Source: an uncultured Prevotellaceae bacterium (GTDB lineage: Bacteria; Bacteroidota; Bacteroidia; Bacteroidales; Bacteroidaceae). From it: DNA of 36,261 nt. A program made the position numbers and the translations under genes. The stretch covers positions 1 through 36,261 of the forward strand of contig CAMOTI010000143.1 in assembly GCA_946625675.1 (NCBI GenBank). Direction: 5' to 3'. Below, one piece after another: positions 22,878 through 30,612 of this stretch; the stretch's first letter is position 1, and each line of letters begins with the position of its first letter. The notes beneath the pieces were generated by a model. It ran no database searches. It saw nothing but the letters and a program-made list of their open reading frames with translations, and was not told where the DNA came from.

Positions 22878-22915
22878 GGACTCTGAGAACTCTGATTACT
22901 CTGATTACTCCCCCT
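22871..22915. repeat. 9-base-period array, ACTCTGAnn type (5 units), overlapping a stop codon
   Basis: ACTCTGAGG, ACTCTGAGA, ACTCTGATT, ACTCTGATT, ACTCCCCCT. The first unit contains the last Leu codon and TGA stop of the Nudix gene. The CTCAACT/CTAAA-type heptamer-like sequence continues to about 22946. Confidence 0.85.
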
Positions 22916-22955
22916 CTCAACTCTAAAAACCCTCAACCCTAAACTAAAAAAATAA

Positions 22956-25688
22956 ATGAAACCCATCCTGTCCATCATCGCAGCAGCCTTTGCGCTCAGC
23001 GCCAGTGCCCAGCACTTTGCCAACCCCAACAGTGCCGTCCTACGGAAAGAGGAAGCAAAGCGGCTGACCAACGAGGAGTTCTACTTCGGTTCGCAGAACC
23101 TCAACGCCTCAGGCCAGGCCACACGCCTCATCAACGACTACTACCTCAACACACCAGGAACGGCCGACAACATCAGCAGGTGGCTGCAGCAGAACCCCAT
23201 ACACCCCGACCGCACACGGCTCCGACTGATGCAAGCCAACCTCATGGTGAAAAACCAGGACTACGCATCCGCCTCCCAAATCTACGACAACGCCACGAGC
23301 GAGGAGTTCGGCAACCTGCCGCAGAAAGAGCAGACCGAGGCAAACCTCTACAGCGCCATAGCCTGCCTCCAGACCGGCGACTACAACGCCGCAGAGCGCA
23401 AGCTTGCCTCAATCATGGACAGCCCCACCCACCAGCCTGACATCTACTACTACGCCGGCTACACGCAGTACGTGAAAGGCAACTACAAGGAGGCCGCCAA
23501 CTACTTCACCGCCGTGGAGCAGTCGAAGGAATACGGAAAGAAAGCACCCGTATATATCGCCGACTGCCTCTTGCAAAGCGGACAACCACAGGATGCGCTC
23601 GACAAAGCAAGGACCTGGATTGCCTCAAACGGAAGTGACAGCGAGATGCTGACAGAGGCACGGCGCATCGCAGGAGAGGCGGAATACGACCTCGGACGCT
23701 ACCCCGGAGCAGCAGAGACACTGCAGACCTACGCAGCCTCAGCCGCGCAGCCCAAGCGCACAGCCCTCTACAAGCTCGGCATGAGCCAGTTCCACCTCCA
23801 GCAGTATGCCGACGCAGCGAAGATGCTCAGCAAAAGCGCCGGAGTGGCATCCGACGCCATGGCCCAGAGCGCATGGCTCAACGCAGGTAAGGCCTACATC
23901 TCCACGCAGAACAAGCGGCAGGCCAGCATTGCATTCCAGCAGGCGGCACAGATGAACGCCGACCCAGCCACCAAGGAGGAGGCGGCATACAACTATGCGC
24001 TCACTCTCCACCAGGGTGCCGAGATGGGATTCGGAGAGTCGGTCACCGAATTTGAGCGGTTCCTCAACAACTACCCCAACTCACAGTATGCCAGCAGCGT
24101 GGCACAACACCTCACTGAGGTCTATTTCACAACGAAGAACTACCCTGCCGCACTCAAGTCCATCAACAAAATCAAGAAGCCGTCGGCCGACATCATCGCA
24201 GCCAAACAGCAGGTGCTCTACAACATGGGCACACAGGCATTCGCCAACGGAGACTACCGCAGCGCCAAGGAACTCATGACCCAGAGCAACGCAACACTCG
24301 CCAACCCGGAGGCCATCTTCTGGAAAGGGGAGTCGGAATACCGGCTGGGCGACCTCACCGCAGCCGCACGCGACTACAACTCCTACATCAAGAACGGCAA
24401 AAACCTCAGCAACAAGGCACTGGCCAACTACGGACTCGGATATATCAACTTCAAAAACAAGAAATACACCGCAGCGCTCTCCAACTTCAACAACTACCTC
24501 ACCGGATGCCCCAACGGAGCCAACGCCGACCGAAAAAAACTCAAGGCCGACGCCTACAACCGCATCGGAGACTGCCTCTTCACCCAGCGCAAGTTCGACG
24601 AGGCGGACCAGGCATACGGAACGTCGCTGCTCACCGACAAAACCCACGGAGACTACTCACTGCTGCAGATGGCCATGATAAGCGGACTGAAAGGCAACTA
24701 CCAGCATAAGGTGGAGCTGCTCAACCAGCTGGAGACCACCTACAACAACTCGGAATATGCCGACAACGCACTTTTCGAGCAGGGACGGGCCTACGTGCTC
24801 AGCGGCGACAGGCAGAAAGCGCAGGACACTTTCAGCTCGCTCATCGCCAAATACCCGAACAGCACCAACGCCAGGCGCGCCATGAACGAAATCGGAATGA
24901 TATTCCAAGAGAACGGACAGACAGACCTCGCCATCCAACAGTACACCACCCTCATCGACCAGCATAAGGACACAGAGGAAGCGGCAGCAGCACTCGAGAG
25001 CCTCAAGCAAATCTACAACGCACAGGGCAAGGTGAACGAATACGCCGCCATCGCACAGCGAGCAGGAAAGAGCCTCTCGCCCGAGGAACTCGACGAGATG
25101 ACAGAGAACGCCGCCGTCATCGCCACCGCCAACGGCGAATATGCCAAAGCACTCGACTTCTACCGCCAAATCGACGCGCAGACCCTCTCTGAGGACATGA
25201 AGGCCAAGGCGCTGCAGAACGGGCTCGAGCTGGCGGGAAAAGCCGGCAACAAGGAGGCGGAGCTGGAGTTCGCATCAAAAATCCTCGACGGAACCAGCAA
25301 AATCTCACCCGACAAGGTGTCGCAGGCAAGACTTATCCGTGCACAAAACTACATGGCCAACGGCTACATCGACCCGGCACTCCAGGACTACAAGGAACTG
25401 GCCAACGACAACGTCACCGTCTACGGAGCACAGGGAACCGTGGAACTGGCACAGTATCTCTACGACACACAGCAATACCAGGAGGCTGAGTCAAGGCTCG
25501 ACACCTTCATCGACAACGGAACACCCTACCCCTACTGGCTCGCACGGGCATTCATCCTCCTCTCCGACGTCTACAGCAAGACCGGACGCGACATCGAAGC
25601 CCACGAATACCTCCTCTCACTCAAGAGTAACTACTCCGAAAACGCCGAAATCAACCAGATGATCGAGGAGCGACTCAAGAAAGAATGA
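22956..25688 (+). CDS. Large secreted TPR protein
   Basis: 910 residues with a signal peptide (1-18, LSASAQ). From about residue 70 to the end it is a continuous array of tetratricopeptide-like helical hairpins, many with the W/G/Y/A/F/A/P pattern (e.g. YYYAGYTQYVKGNYKEAANYF, ALANYGLGYINFKNKKYTAALSNFNNYL, NALFEQGRAYVLSGDRQKAQDTFSSLIAKYPNS). It is probably periplasmic or bound to the outer membrane. A barrel protein without plug follows on the same strand after 154 bases. TPR/barrel pairs with this arrangement recur in Bacteroidetes, so the TPR protein is likely the periplasmic partner of the barrel. The function of the pair is not established to my knowledge. Confidence 0.92.
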   Translation: MKPILSIIAAAFALSASAQHFANPNSAVLRKEEAKRLTNEEFYFGSQNLNASGQATRLINDYYLNTPGTADNISRWLQQNPIHPDRTRLRLMQANLMVKNQDYASASQIYDNATSEEFGNLPQKEQTEANLYSAIACLQTGDYNAAERKLASIMDSPTHQPDIYYYAGYTQYVKGNYKEAANYFTAVEQSKEYGKKAPVYIADCLLQSGQPQDALDKARTWIASNGSDSEMLTEARRIAGEAEYDLGRYPGAAETLQTYAASAAQPKRTALYKLGMSQFHLQQYADAAKMLSKSAGVASDAMAQSAWLNAGKAYISTQNKRQASIAFQQAAQMNADPATKEEAAYNYALTLHQGAEMGFGESVTEFERFLNNYPNSQYASSVAQHLTEVYFTTKNYPAALKSINKIKKPSADIIAAKQQVLYNMGTQAFANGDYRSAKELMTQSNATLANPEAIFWKGESEYRLGDLTAAARDYNSYIKNGKNLSNKALANYGLGYINFKNKKYTAALSNFNNYLTGCPNGANADRKKLKADAYNRIGDCLFTQRKFDEADQAYGTSLLTDKTHGDYSLLQMAMISGLKGNYQHKVELLNQLETTYNNSEYADNALFEQGRAYVLSGDRQKAQDTFSSLIAKYPNSTNARRAMNEIGMIFQENGQTDLAIQQYTTLIDQHKDTEEAAAALESLKQIYNAQGKVNEYAAIAQRAGKSLSPEELDEMTENAAVIATANGEYAKALDFYRQIDAQTLSEDMKAKALQNGLELAGKAGNKEAELEFASKILDGTSKISPDKVSQARLIRAQNYMANGYIDPALQDYKELANDNVTVYGAQGTVELAQYLYDTQQYQEAESRLDTFIDNGTPYPYWLARAFILLSDVYSKTGRDIEAHEYLLSLKSNYSENAEINQMIEERLKKE

Positions 25689-25707
25689 ATAAAGAACAGC
25701 CAGATTA

Positions 25708-25788
25708 TCTAGAAAATCTAGAGTATCTAGAATATCTAGAGCATCTAGAATATCTAGAGCATCTAGAATATCTAGAGCATCTAGAAAA
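25708..25788. repeat. 9-base-period intergenic array, TCTAGAnnA type (9 units), with 18-base superperiod
   Basis: TCTAGAAAA, TCTAGAGTA, then three copies of the 18-base pair TCTAGAATA-TCTAGAGCA, a final TCTAGAAAA, all without a single length error. Nine TCTAGA palindromes in 81 bases make it the most regular array in the window. It lies 20 bases past the TPR stop codon. Confidence 0.93.
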
Positions 25789-25799
25789 AAACATCCCCC

Positions 25800-25827
25800 C
25801 TCTAAACTCTCAACTCTAAACTCTCAA
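25800..25827. repeat. 7-base-period tandem repeat (CTCTAAA/CTCTCAA, 4 units)
   Basis: CTCTAAA, CTCTCAA, CTCTAAA, CTCTCAA, alternating strictly, then CCCC. It begins 12 bases after the 9-base array and ends 15 bases before the barrel gene's ATG. Confidence 0.88.
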
Positions 25828-25842
25828 CCCCAAAAAACATCA

Positions 25843-27513
25843 ATGAAAACATTTCTTTTCCCCATCATAGCATTCACCGCTTTCTCCACCGCATCTGCCC
25901 AGATGGACAACGTGGTGGAGGTGGAGAGCACCTACAAGCCCACCGTACGCGACGCCAATAAGATCAACGTGCTGCCGCAGACCGAGCCCACCAGCGTGAA
26001 GCACTACGACGTGCAATACGCAACCGGAGCAAAGCCTGTACAAGACTATGTCTTCCAGCCGGCCAAGGCGGCCACGAGCGACATCGCGGAGAAAGGCGAC
26101 CCGAAAGGATTCGCCACCCTGGCAGGAGGAAACGGAGGCAACATCCTGGCACGCGGTGCCTACGGATGGGAAATCACCGACCGCGACATCCTCAACATCG
26201 ACCTCTCGCTGCGCGGACACAACAGGAAAGTGGACTATTTCCTCGACAAGAACCAGCAGTGGAAGCAACGGTTTTATCAGACGGACCTTGGATTGAACTA
26301 CAAGCACAAGCTCAATATCCCGGCCTCCATCTTCGTAGACGCGAACGCCATCAGCCAGGTCTATAACTACCAACACATCCTCCCCGCCCCCACCTCCGAC
26401 AAGCAGCACAACTACATCGGGTATGCACAGGCGGGAATCACACCCGTCCGTCTCGACCAATGGACGCTCAGCGGCAAAGTAGGATTCAAAGGATTCTCGC
26501 GGAAAAACCGTCTCAACAACGAATACGAGGGGGGCATACAGATGGGCGACGAGACGAACAACATGATACGCCTCAACACTGAAGTCAACTCCAACTACGA
26601 CATCAACAACCAGCATGCCGCCGGTCTTGATTTCGCCGTGGACTACGCCACCTACGACCTGCTGTCGTACAAGAGCCAGGCAAAATACGAAATCAAGCCT
26701 CATTACGCCTACCGCAACGAACTGCTTGACCTCCGGCTCGGTGCAAAACTCATCTTCGAGACCGGGCTCAGAAGAAAATTCCATGTCGCTCCGGAAGCTT
26801 CCGTCAACTACCACCTCAACCCGCAAATCGACCTCTTCGCCACTGCCGGAGGAGGGCTCTATTTCAACGATTTCTTCATGATGAACTCCCTCACCCCCTA
26901 CTGGAACCTGCCTTTCTCCCAGCAGCAGGCGCAATTCAACCAGATTGAAGCCGACGCAGGTGTGAAATGGAAAATCAAGGAGGGATGGTTCGCCAAGTTC
27001 CACGCCGGATACGACTATTCCAAGGACCGCATGGAGATGACCGTGCCCAAAGGAGCGCTCTGTCGCAACGACATGTTCACGGCCAATGGAAGCCTCGTCC
27101 ACTTCGACGCAGAGACTAAATACAACTACAAAGACTTCTTCGTGGCAGAGGCAAAAGGACGCTTTAACGGATGGAGCATCAAGAAAAACAACGGATACTA
27201 TTTCAGCACACCGGCATGGAGACCGGTATTCGAGCTCGACGCCGACATCACGCTCCAGCCTATCACTGGTTTGCGAATAGGACTGGACTACCAACTACGC
27301 ACCTACGAGAAGGACGACTACGTAGCTTATGAGCGGCCCACCACGTCAAATCTCGGAGCGTCCCTCTCCTATAAGATTCCGCGCGACTTCGTACCGCTCA
27401 ACCTCTCCGTCTACTGCAAGGCCGATAACTTGCTCAATCAGAAATACGACTGCTATTACGGCTACCGCACACCCGGCACCTCCGTGCTCGTCGGAGCAGC
27501 CGTCAACTTCTGA
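25843..27513 (+). CDS. Outer-membrane beta-barrel protein, TonB-receptor-like without plug
   Basis: 556 residues. The signal peptide is 1-19 (STASAQ). The mature N-terminus VVEVESTYKPTVRDANKINVLPQ resembles the conserved start of a Bacteroidetes family of plugless TonB-receptor-like barrels (V..V...Y.P.I.DA.KI...P). From ~90 on there are alternating amphipathic strands separated by short polar turns. The C-terminus (SVYCKADNLLNQKYDCYYGYRTPGTSVLVGAAVNF) has the DNLLNQ.Y..Y.GY TonB-receptor closing pattern and ends in Phe, as outer-membrane barrels do. No plug domain or TonB box is seen. It is paired with the TPR gene upstream. Confidence 0.88.
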   Translation: MKTFLFPIIAFTAFSTASAQMDNVVEVESTYKPTVRDANKINVLPQTEPTSVKHYDVQYATGAKPVQDYVFQPAKAATSDIAEKGDPKGFATLAGGNGGNILARGAYGWEITDRDILNIDLSLRGHNRKVDYFLDKNQQWKQRFYQTDLGLNYKHKLNIPASIFVDANAISQVYNYQHILPAPTSDKQHNYIGYAQAGITPVRLDQWTLSGKVGFKGFSRKNRLNNEYEGGIQMGDETNNMIRLNTEVNSNYDINNQHAAGLDFAVDYATYDLLSYKSQAKYEIKPHYAYRNELLDLRLGAKLIFETGLRRKFHVAPEASVNYHLNPQIDLFATAGGGLYFNDFFMMNSLTPYWNLPFSQQQAQFNQIEADAGVKWKIKEGWFAKFHAGYDYSKDRMEMTVPKGALCRNDMFTANGSLVHFDAETKYNYKDFFVAEAKGRFNGWSIKKNNGYYFSTPAWRPVFELDADITLQPITGLRIGLDYQLRTYEKDDYVAYERPTTSNLGASLSYKIPRDFVPLNLSVYCKADNLLNQKYDCYYGYRTPGTSVLVGAAVNF

Positions 27514-27590
27514 CCACAAGCCCCATTGCAGATGCTAACTCCATGCTCATACATTATTTTTTAACTATTTTACAAATATTTTTACAAAAG

Positions 27591-27621
27591 TTGCTCATTT
27601 AAAAAAAATTAGCTATATTTG
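27591..27621 (+). promoter_or_regulatory. Promoter of AAA/DUF4143 ATPase gene (TTG - 20 - TATATTTG)
   Basis: TTG at 27591-27593, 20 intervening bases, TATATTTG at 27614-27621; start near 27626, leader of ~80 bases containing a strong hairpin. Confidence 0.6.
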
Positions 27622-27654
27622 CACTCCTAAAAAACATATAAAAATCAGAACTAC

Positions 27655-27684
27655 ACTCCCGATTTTCATATAAAATTCGGGAGT
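27655..27684 (+). promoter_or_regulatory. Leader hairpin before AAA/DUF4143 gene
   Basis: ACTCCCGATTTT (27655-27666) pairs with AAAA-T-TCGGGAGT (27672-27684) with one bulged T around a CATAT loop. There is no T-run after it, so it is not a typical terminator. It sits in the middle of the predicted leader and could affect mRNA stability or translation. Confidence 0.6.
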
Positions 27685-27708
27685 ATAAATACAAATTTCA
27701 GGGGTATT

Positions 27709-28848
27709 ATGTACAAGCGAATATTCGACATCGAGAACAAACTGGACGAAGGGATGTTCCTATTTGGCGCACGTCAAACAGGTAAATCCACTCTTTTGAA
27801 AGAACATTTTAAAGGAGCAATTTACTATGACCTACTCAATCCGAGAGTAAGAATGGCATTCAAGAAAAATCCCAACTTTCTCTGGGAAGCCCTTCAGGAT
27901 AAACCAGCCGGCACACTGGTCATTGTGGACGAAATCCAAAAAGTACCTGAGTTGCTGGACGTGGTGCATTCCCTCATGGTGGAAAGAAACCTGTTCTTTA
28001 TCCTCAGCGGTTCCAGCGCCAGAAAGCTCAAGCAATCTGGAGCCAACACACTTGGTGGAAGAGCCATCCCGGAAACGCTTTTTCCACTTGTATGGCCGGA
28101 GGTCACCGACTTCAATATTGACAAAGCTGTGCAAAACGGCATGATTCCACGTCATTATATGGTAGAGGATGCAACCAAGCGAATTTCAGGCTATGTGAAA
28201 GTATATTTGGACGAAGAAATCAGGGAAGAAGGAGAAGTGAGGGAACTCAATGCCTTTGAACGTTTCTTAGAGGTTGCAGCCATTTCCGACGGAGAAATGC
28301 TGAATTATTCCAATATCGCCGCTGACTGCGGAGTCTCCGCAAAAACGGTCAAATCGTATTTCCAAATTCTATACGACACGCTTATCGGATATGAGATTCC
28401 TGCATACAGGAAAGAAATCAAACGAAAGATCATACAGGCGCCTAAATTCTACTATTTTGACGTGGGCATAGCCAACTTCCTCATGGGACGTCACTCACTG
28501 AAGCGGGGCACCGAAGATTACGGGCATGCTTTTGAACATTATGTGATTCAAGAAATCATTGCATTTAAAGGTTACAACGAAAAGCGTGACATTATTTCAT
28601 ACTGGCACACGTATGACCAGAAGGAAGTGGATGTCATTATCGGTGATGCCAAAGTGGCGATTGAAATAAAGTCAGCTGAACGTGTGGACAACAGACACAA
28701 AAAAGGGCTCAAAGCATTCCACGAAGAGCATCCCGCCTCCAGATTGATTCTAGTGTCGCTTGACCCAATCACAAGAAAATCAGAGAACATAGAACTCATC
28801 TATGTCATAGACTTTTTAAAGTCGCTGTGGGATGGAGACATATTCTAA
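27709..28848 (+). CDS. AAA-type ATPase with C-terminal DUF4143 domain
   Basis: 379 residues. The AAA_14 domain has Walker A GARQTGKS at 20-27 (Lys26), Walker B TLVIVDEIQ with D74/E75, and a sensor/arginine region SGSSARKLK at 100-108. The linker near 195-225 (NYSNIAADCGVSAKTVKSYFQIL) looks like a winged-helix. The C-terminal DUF4143 part has FEHYVIQEI (Glu276) and EVDVIIGDAKVAIEIKSA (D308, E319, K321), a PD-(D/E)xK nuclease-like arrangement. Such proteins are numerous, patchily distributed and of unknown role. Codon use is more AT-rich than in the TPR and barrel genes upstream, which suggests a different history. The 3' end overlaps the convergent radical SAM gene by four bases. Confidence 0.93.
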   Translation: MYKRIFDIENKLDEGMFLFGARQTGKSTLLKEHFKGAIYYDLLNPRVRMAFKKNPNFLWEALQDKPAGTLVIVDEIQKVPELLDVVHSLMVERNLFFILSGSSARKLKQSGANTLGGRAIPETLFPLVWPEVTDFNIDKAVQNGMIPRHYMVEDATKRISGYVKVYLDEEIREEGEVRELNAFERFLEVAAISDGEMLNYSNIAADCGVSAKTVKSYFQILYDTLIGYEIPAYRKEIKRKIIQAPKFYYFDVGIANFLMGRHSLKRGTEDYGHAFEHYVIQEIIAFKGYNEKRDIISYWHTYDQKEVDVIIGDAKVAIEIKSAERVDNRHKKGLKAFHEEHPASRLILVSLDPITRKSENIELIYVIDFLKSLWDGDIF

Positions 28849-29780
28849 AGTTCAATTTGGAGCCTGCCACCTTGCCATGCGTCCCGTTCGTCCATCCGCT
28901 TCTGAAGTTTGGCTGTGAACTCATGGTTTTTCAGTCCCCAGCCAGGAACGGCCAGCAACTCGGGTGGCGACTGCGACACAAACCGCTCGAACACCAGCGA
29001 CTCACGCGAATACTCCAAAAAGTCAATCACCAAGTCTATATACTCGTCAACACCATAGAGGCGGAAACGCTCTGGGTGTTGACGATATTCTTCTGCCATA
29101 CGTGTGTGCCTGATCAGCTGCAGCTGATGGATTTTCAAGGTGGTCAAGGGCAATGCCGACAGGCGCCGAGCCTCCGTCTCCACATAGTCGGGACGGTCGC
29201 TGCCCGGCAGGCCCAGTATGATATGTCCGCCCACCGCGATGCCACGTCCTGCAGTCCGTTCCACGGCATCACGAACACAAGCGAAGTCATGACCGCGGTT
29301 CACACTCCGCAAGATTCCGTCATCCGTGCTCTCTATGCCATATTCCACCAGCAGCAGGCAACGGCGGTTCAACTCGACCAACTCGTCAAGCAAGCCATCG
29401 GGCATACAGTCGGGACGAGTGCCAATCACCAGTCCCACCACACCATCCACTCGCAGTGCCTCCTCGTATTTCGCCATCAGCGAAGACGTGTCGCCATAGG
29501 TGTTCGTGTATGCCTGGAAATAGGCCAGATACTGCATCTGCGGGTATTTCCGTCCGAAGAACGCCTTGCCCTCCTCCAGCTGCTCCGTGATTGTCCGCTC
29601 AGTCGCGCAATAGGCGGGGTTGAACGTCTGGTTGTTGCAGTAGGTGCAACCACCCGTCCCTACCCTGCCGTCACGGTTTGGGCAGGTGAAACCGGCATTC
29701 ACCGAGATCTTTTGCACCTTCTCGCCAGCCCAATCAGTCAGCCAGTCTCCAAACTTACGATAACGGTCTTGCACATTCAT
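28845..29780 (-). CDS. Radical SAM protein, TIGR01212/YhcC family
   Basis: 311 residues. The [4Fe-4S] cluster cysteines are C33, C45 and C48 in CPNRDGRVGTGGCTYC, the long-spaced motif typical of the YhcC/TIGR01212 family rather than CX3CX2C. Further family blocks are RVGTGGCTYCNNQTF, VGLVIGTRPDC, LVEYGIESTDD and HIILGLPGSD. Members belong to the Elp3-like branch, and their reaction is not established. The start at 29780 (MNVQDRYRKFGDWL) fits a leader of ~68 bases from the promoter at 29854-29884. It converges on and overlaps by four bases with the ATPase gene. Confidence 0.93.
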   Translation of the reverse strand: MNVQDRYRKFGDWLTDWAGEKVQKISVNAGFTCPNRDGRVGTGGCTYCNNQTFNPAYCATERTITEQLEEGKAFFGRKYPQMQYLAYFQAYTNTYGDTSSLMAKYEEALRVDGVVGLVIGTRPDCMPDGLLDELVELNRRCLLLVEYGIESTDDGILRSVNRGHDFACVRDAVERTAGRGIAVGGHIILGLPGSDRPDYVETEARRLSALPLTTLKIHQLQLIRHTRMAEEYRQHPERFRLYGVDEYIDLVIDFLEYSRESLVFERFVSQSPPELLAVPGWGLKNHEFTAKLQKRMDERDAWQGGRLQIEL

Positions 29781-29807
29781 TTTTTCTATTCATAAAAAAT
29801 TAAAACA

Positions 29808-29843
29808 TGTAGAAAAATGAAGCGCATACAACATTTTTCCACA
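29808..29843 (-). promoter_or_regulatory. Leader hairpin upstream of radical SAM gene
   Basis: TGTAGAAAAAT (29808-29818) pairs with ATTTTTCCACA (29833-29843) with one mismatch. It covers more than half of the predicted leader of the radical SAM transcript. Confidence 0.45.
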
Positions 29844-29853
29844 TTATTTGGTG

Positions 29854-29884
29854 CAAATTTAGGATTTTTATTCCTATCCGCAAA
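29854..29884 (-). promoter_or_regulatory. Promoter of radical SAM gene (TTTG - 19 - TAAATTTG)
   Basis: On the minus strand, TTTG (29884-29881), 19 intervening bases, TAAATTTG (29861-29854). It begins only nine bases downstream of the terminator of the preceding gene. Confidence 0.72.
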
Positions 29885-29892
29885 AGAATCAC

Positions 29893-29935
29893 AAAAAAAA
29901 GGGGGCGATGGCTCAGAAAAGTCCATCGCCGCCCT
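29893..29935 (-). terminator. Strong intrinsic terminator of the exported-protein cluster
   Basis: GGCGATGG and CCATCGCC (about 29904-29930), extended outwards by GGG/CCC with one bulged base, are followed on the minus strand by a T8 run (29900-29893). It lies 48 bases past the stop codon of the acidic lipoprotein gene. Confidence 0.85.
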
Positions 29936-29982
29936 ACCGAATAGAACTACAATATTAGTGGATAAACATCCATGTTTCCTCT

Positions 29983-30612
29983 TTATTTCAGGTTTCCTTT
30001 GTCGTCAATCAGGGCCTCGCCTTCCTGGCTCTCATATATCAGCTTCTTGTTGGCTGTGTCAACCTTGTAAACCTCTATGCCGTCGAACTGGGCAGGACTC
30101 AACTTGCCGTTCATAAGATGCCTGAAATCTACTATCGCTTTATCGCCTGCCAGTTTCACACCGATCACCGTGGCTTCCTCACCATACGTCTGCTTGAACC
30201 ATACGGTTCCTTTCTCCTCGTCGACTTTCACTTCCTCACCTTCAGCACCTTTGCCGGACTTCACCGCAGCTGCCATGGCCTCATAGGTCGACCCGGGATT
30301 CTCCATCTCGGCTTCTTCGCCAAGCACTTCCGGACTGAACTGACCGGGGAGGGCGGCGACCACATCTTTCACCGTAGGCTGGTCACCACTGAAAGACAAT
30401 GGCATTTGGATATCAGCACCACCTTCCTCGCCTTCTCCGTCAGACTCCGGCTCAGCCACGTTCTCTGCCGCTGCATCGCCTTCAGCGGCAGCCTTGTCCT
30501 GGTTCTCCACCTGAGCTTCGCCACTCTTCGGCTCGCTCTTCTGTTCGTTCTTGCACTGGGCAAACAGCAGCAGCACTGCAGCCAGCATTCCAATAATCGC
30601 AATCTTTTTCAT
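29983..30612 (-). CDS. Acidic lipoprotein of unknown function
   Basis: 209 residues. The signal peptide ends at LLFAQC (Cys20); Q at -1 is not the classical lipobox, but Bacteroidetes tolerate variation here. Residues ~21-75 are a low-complexity acidic linker (many E, A, D and G). The rest (~75-209) is a compact domain: SFSGDQPTVKDVVAALPGQFSPEVLGEEAE, VWFKQTYGEEATVIGVKLAGDKAIVDFRHLMNGKLSP, YKVDTANKKLIYE. I do not recognise the family. It is the last gene of the minus-strand exported-protein block and is followed by a strong terminator. Confidence 0.85.
   Translation of the reverse strand: MKKIAIIGMLAAVLLLFAQCKNEQKSEPKSGEAQVENQDKAAAEGDAAAENVAEPESDGEGEEGGADIQMPLSFSGDQPTVKDVVAALPGQFSPEVLGEEAEMENPGSTYEAMAAAVKSGKGAEGEEVKVDEEKGTVWFKQTYGEEATVIGVKLAGDKAIVDFRHLMNGKLSPAQFDGIEVYKVDTANKKLIYESQEGEALIDDKGNLK

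Noticed and set aside
1107-25788. CRISPR interpretation of the short tandem arrays
   Set aside because: Units are 9 or 7 bases with no unique spacers, and no cas gene is present.
25840-27294. 484-codon open frame on the minus strand opposite the barrel gene
   Set aside because: It is the antisense of a well-supported outer-membrane barrel gene. Its composition (V/E/R/H-rich, no signal or motif) is typical of a shadow frame in GC-rich codons.
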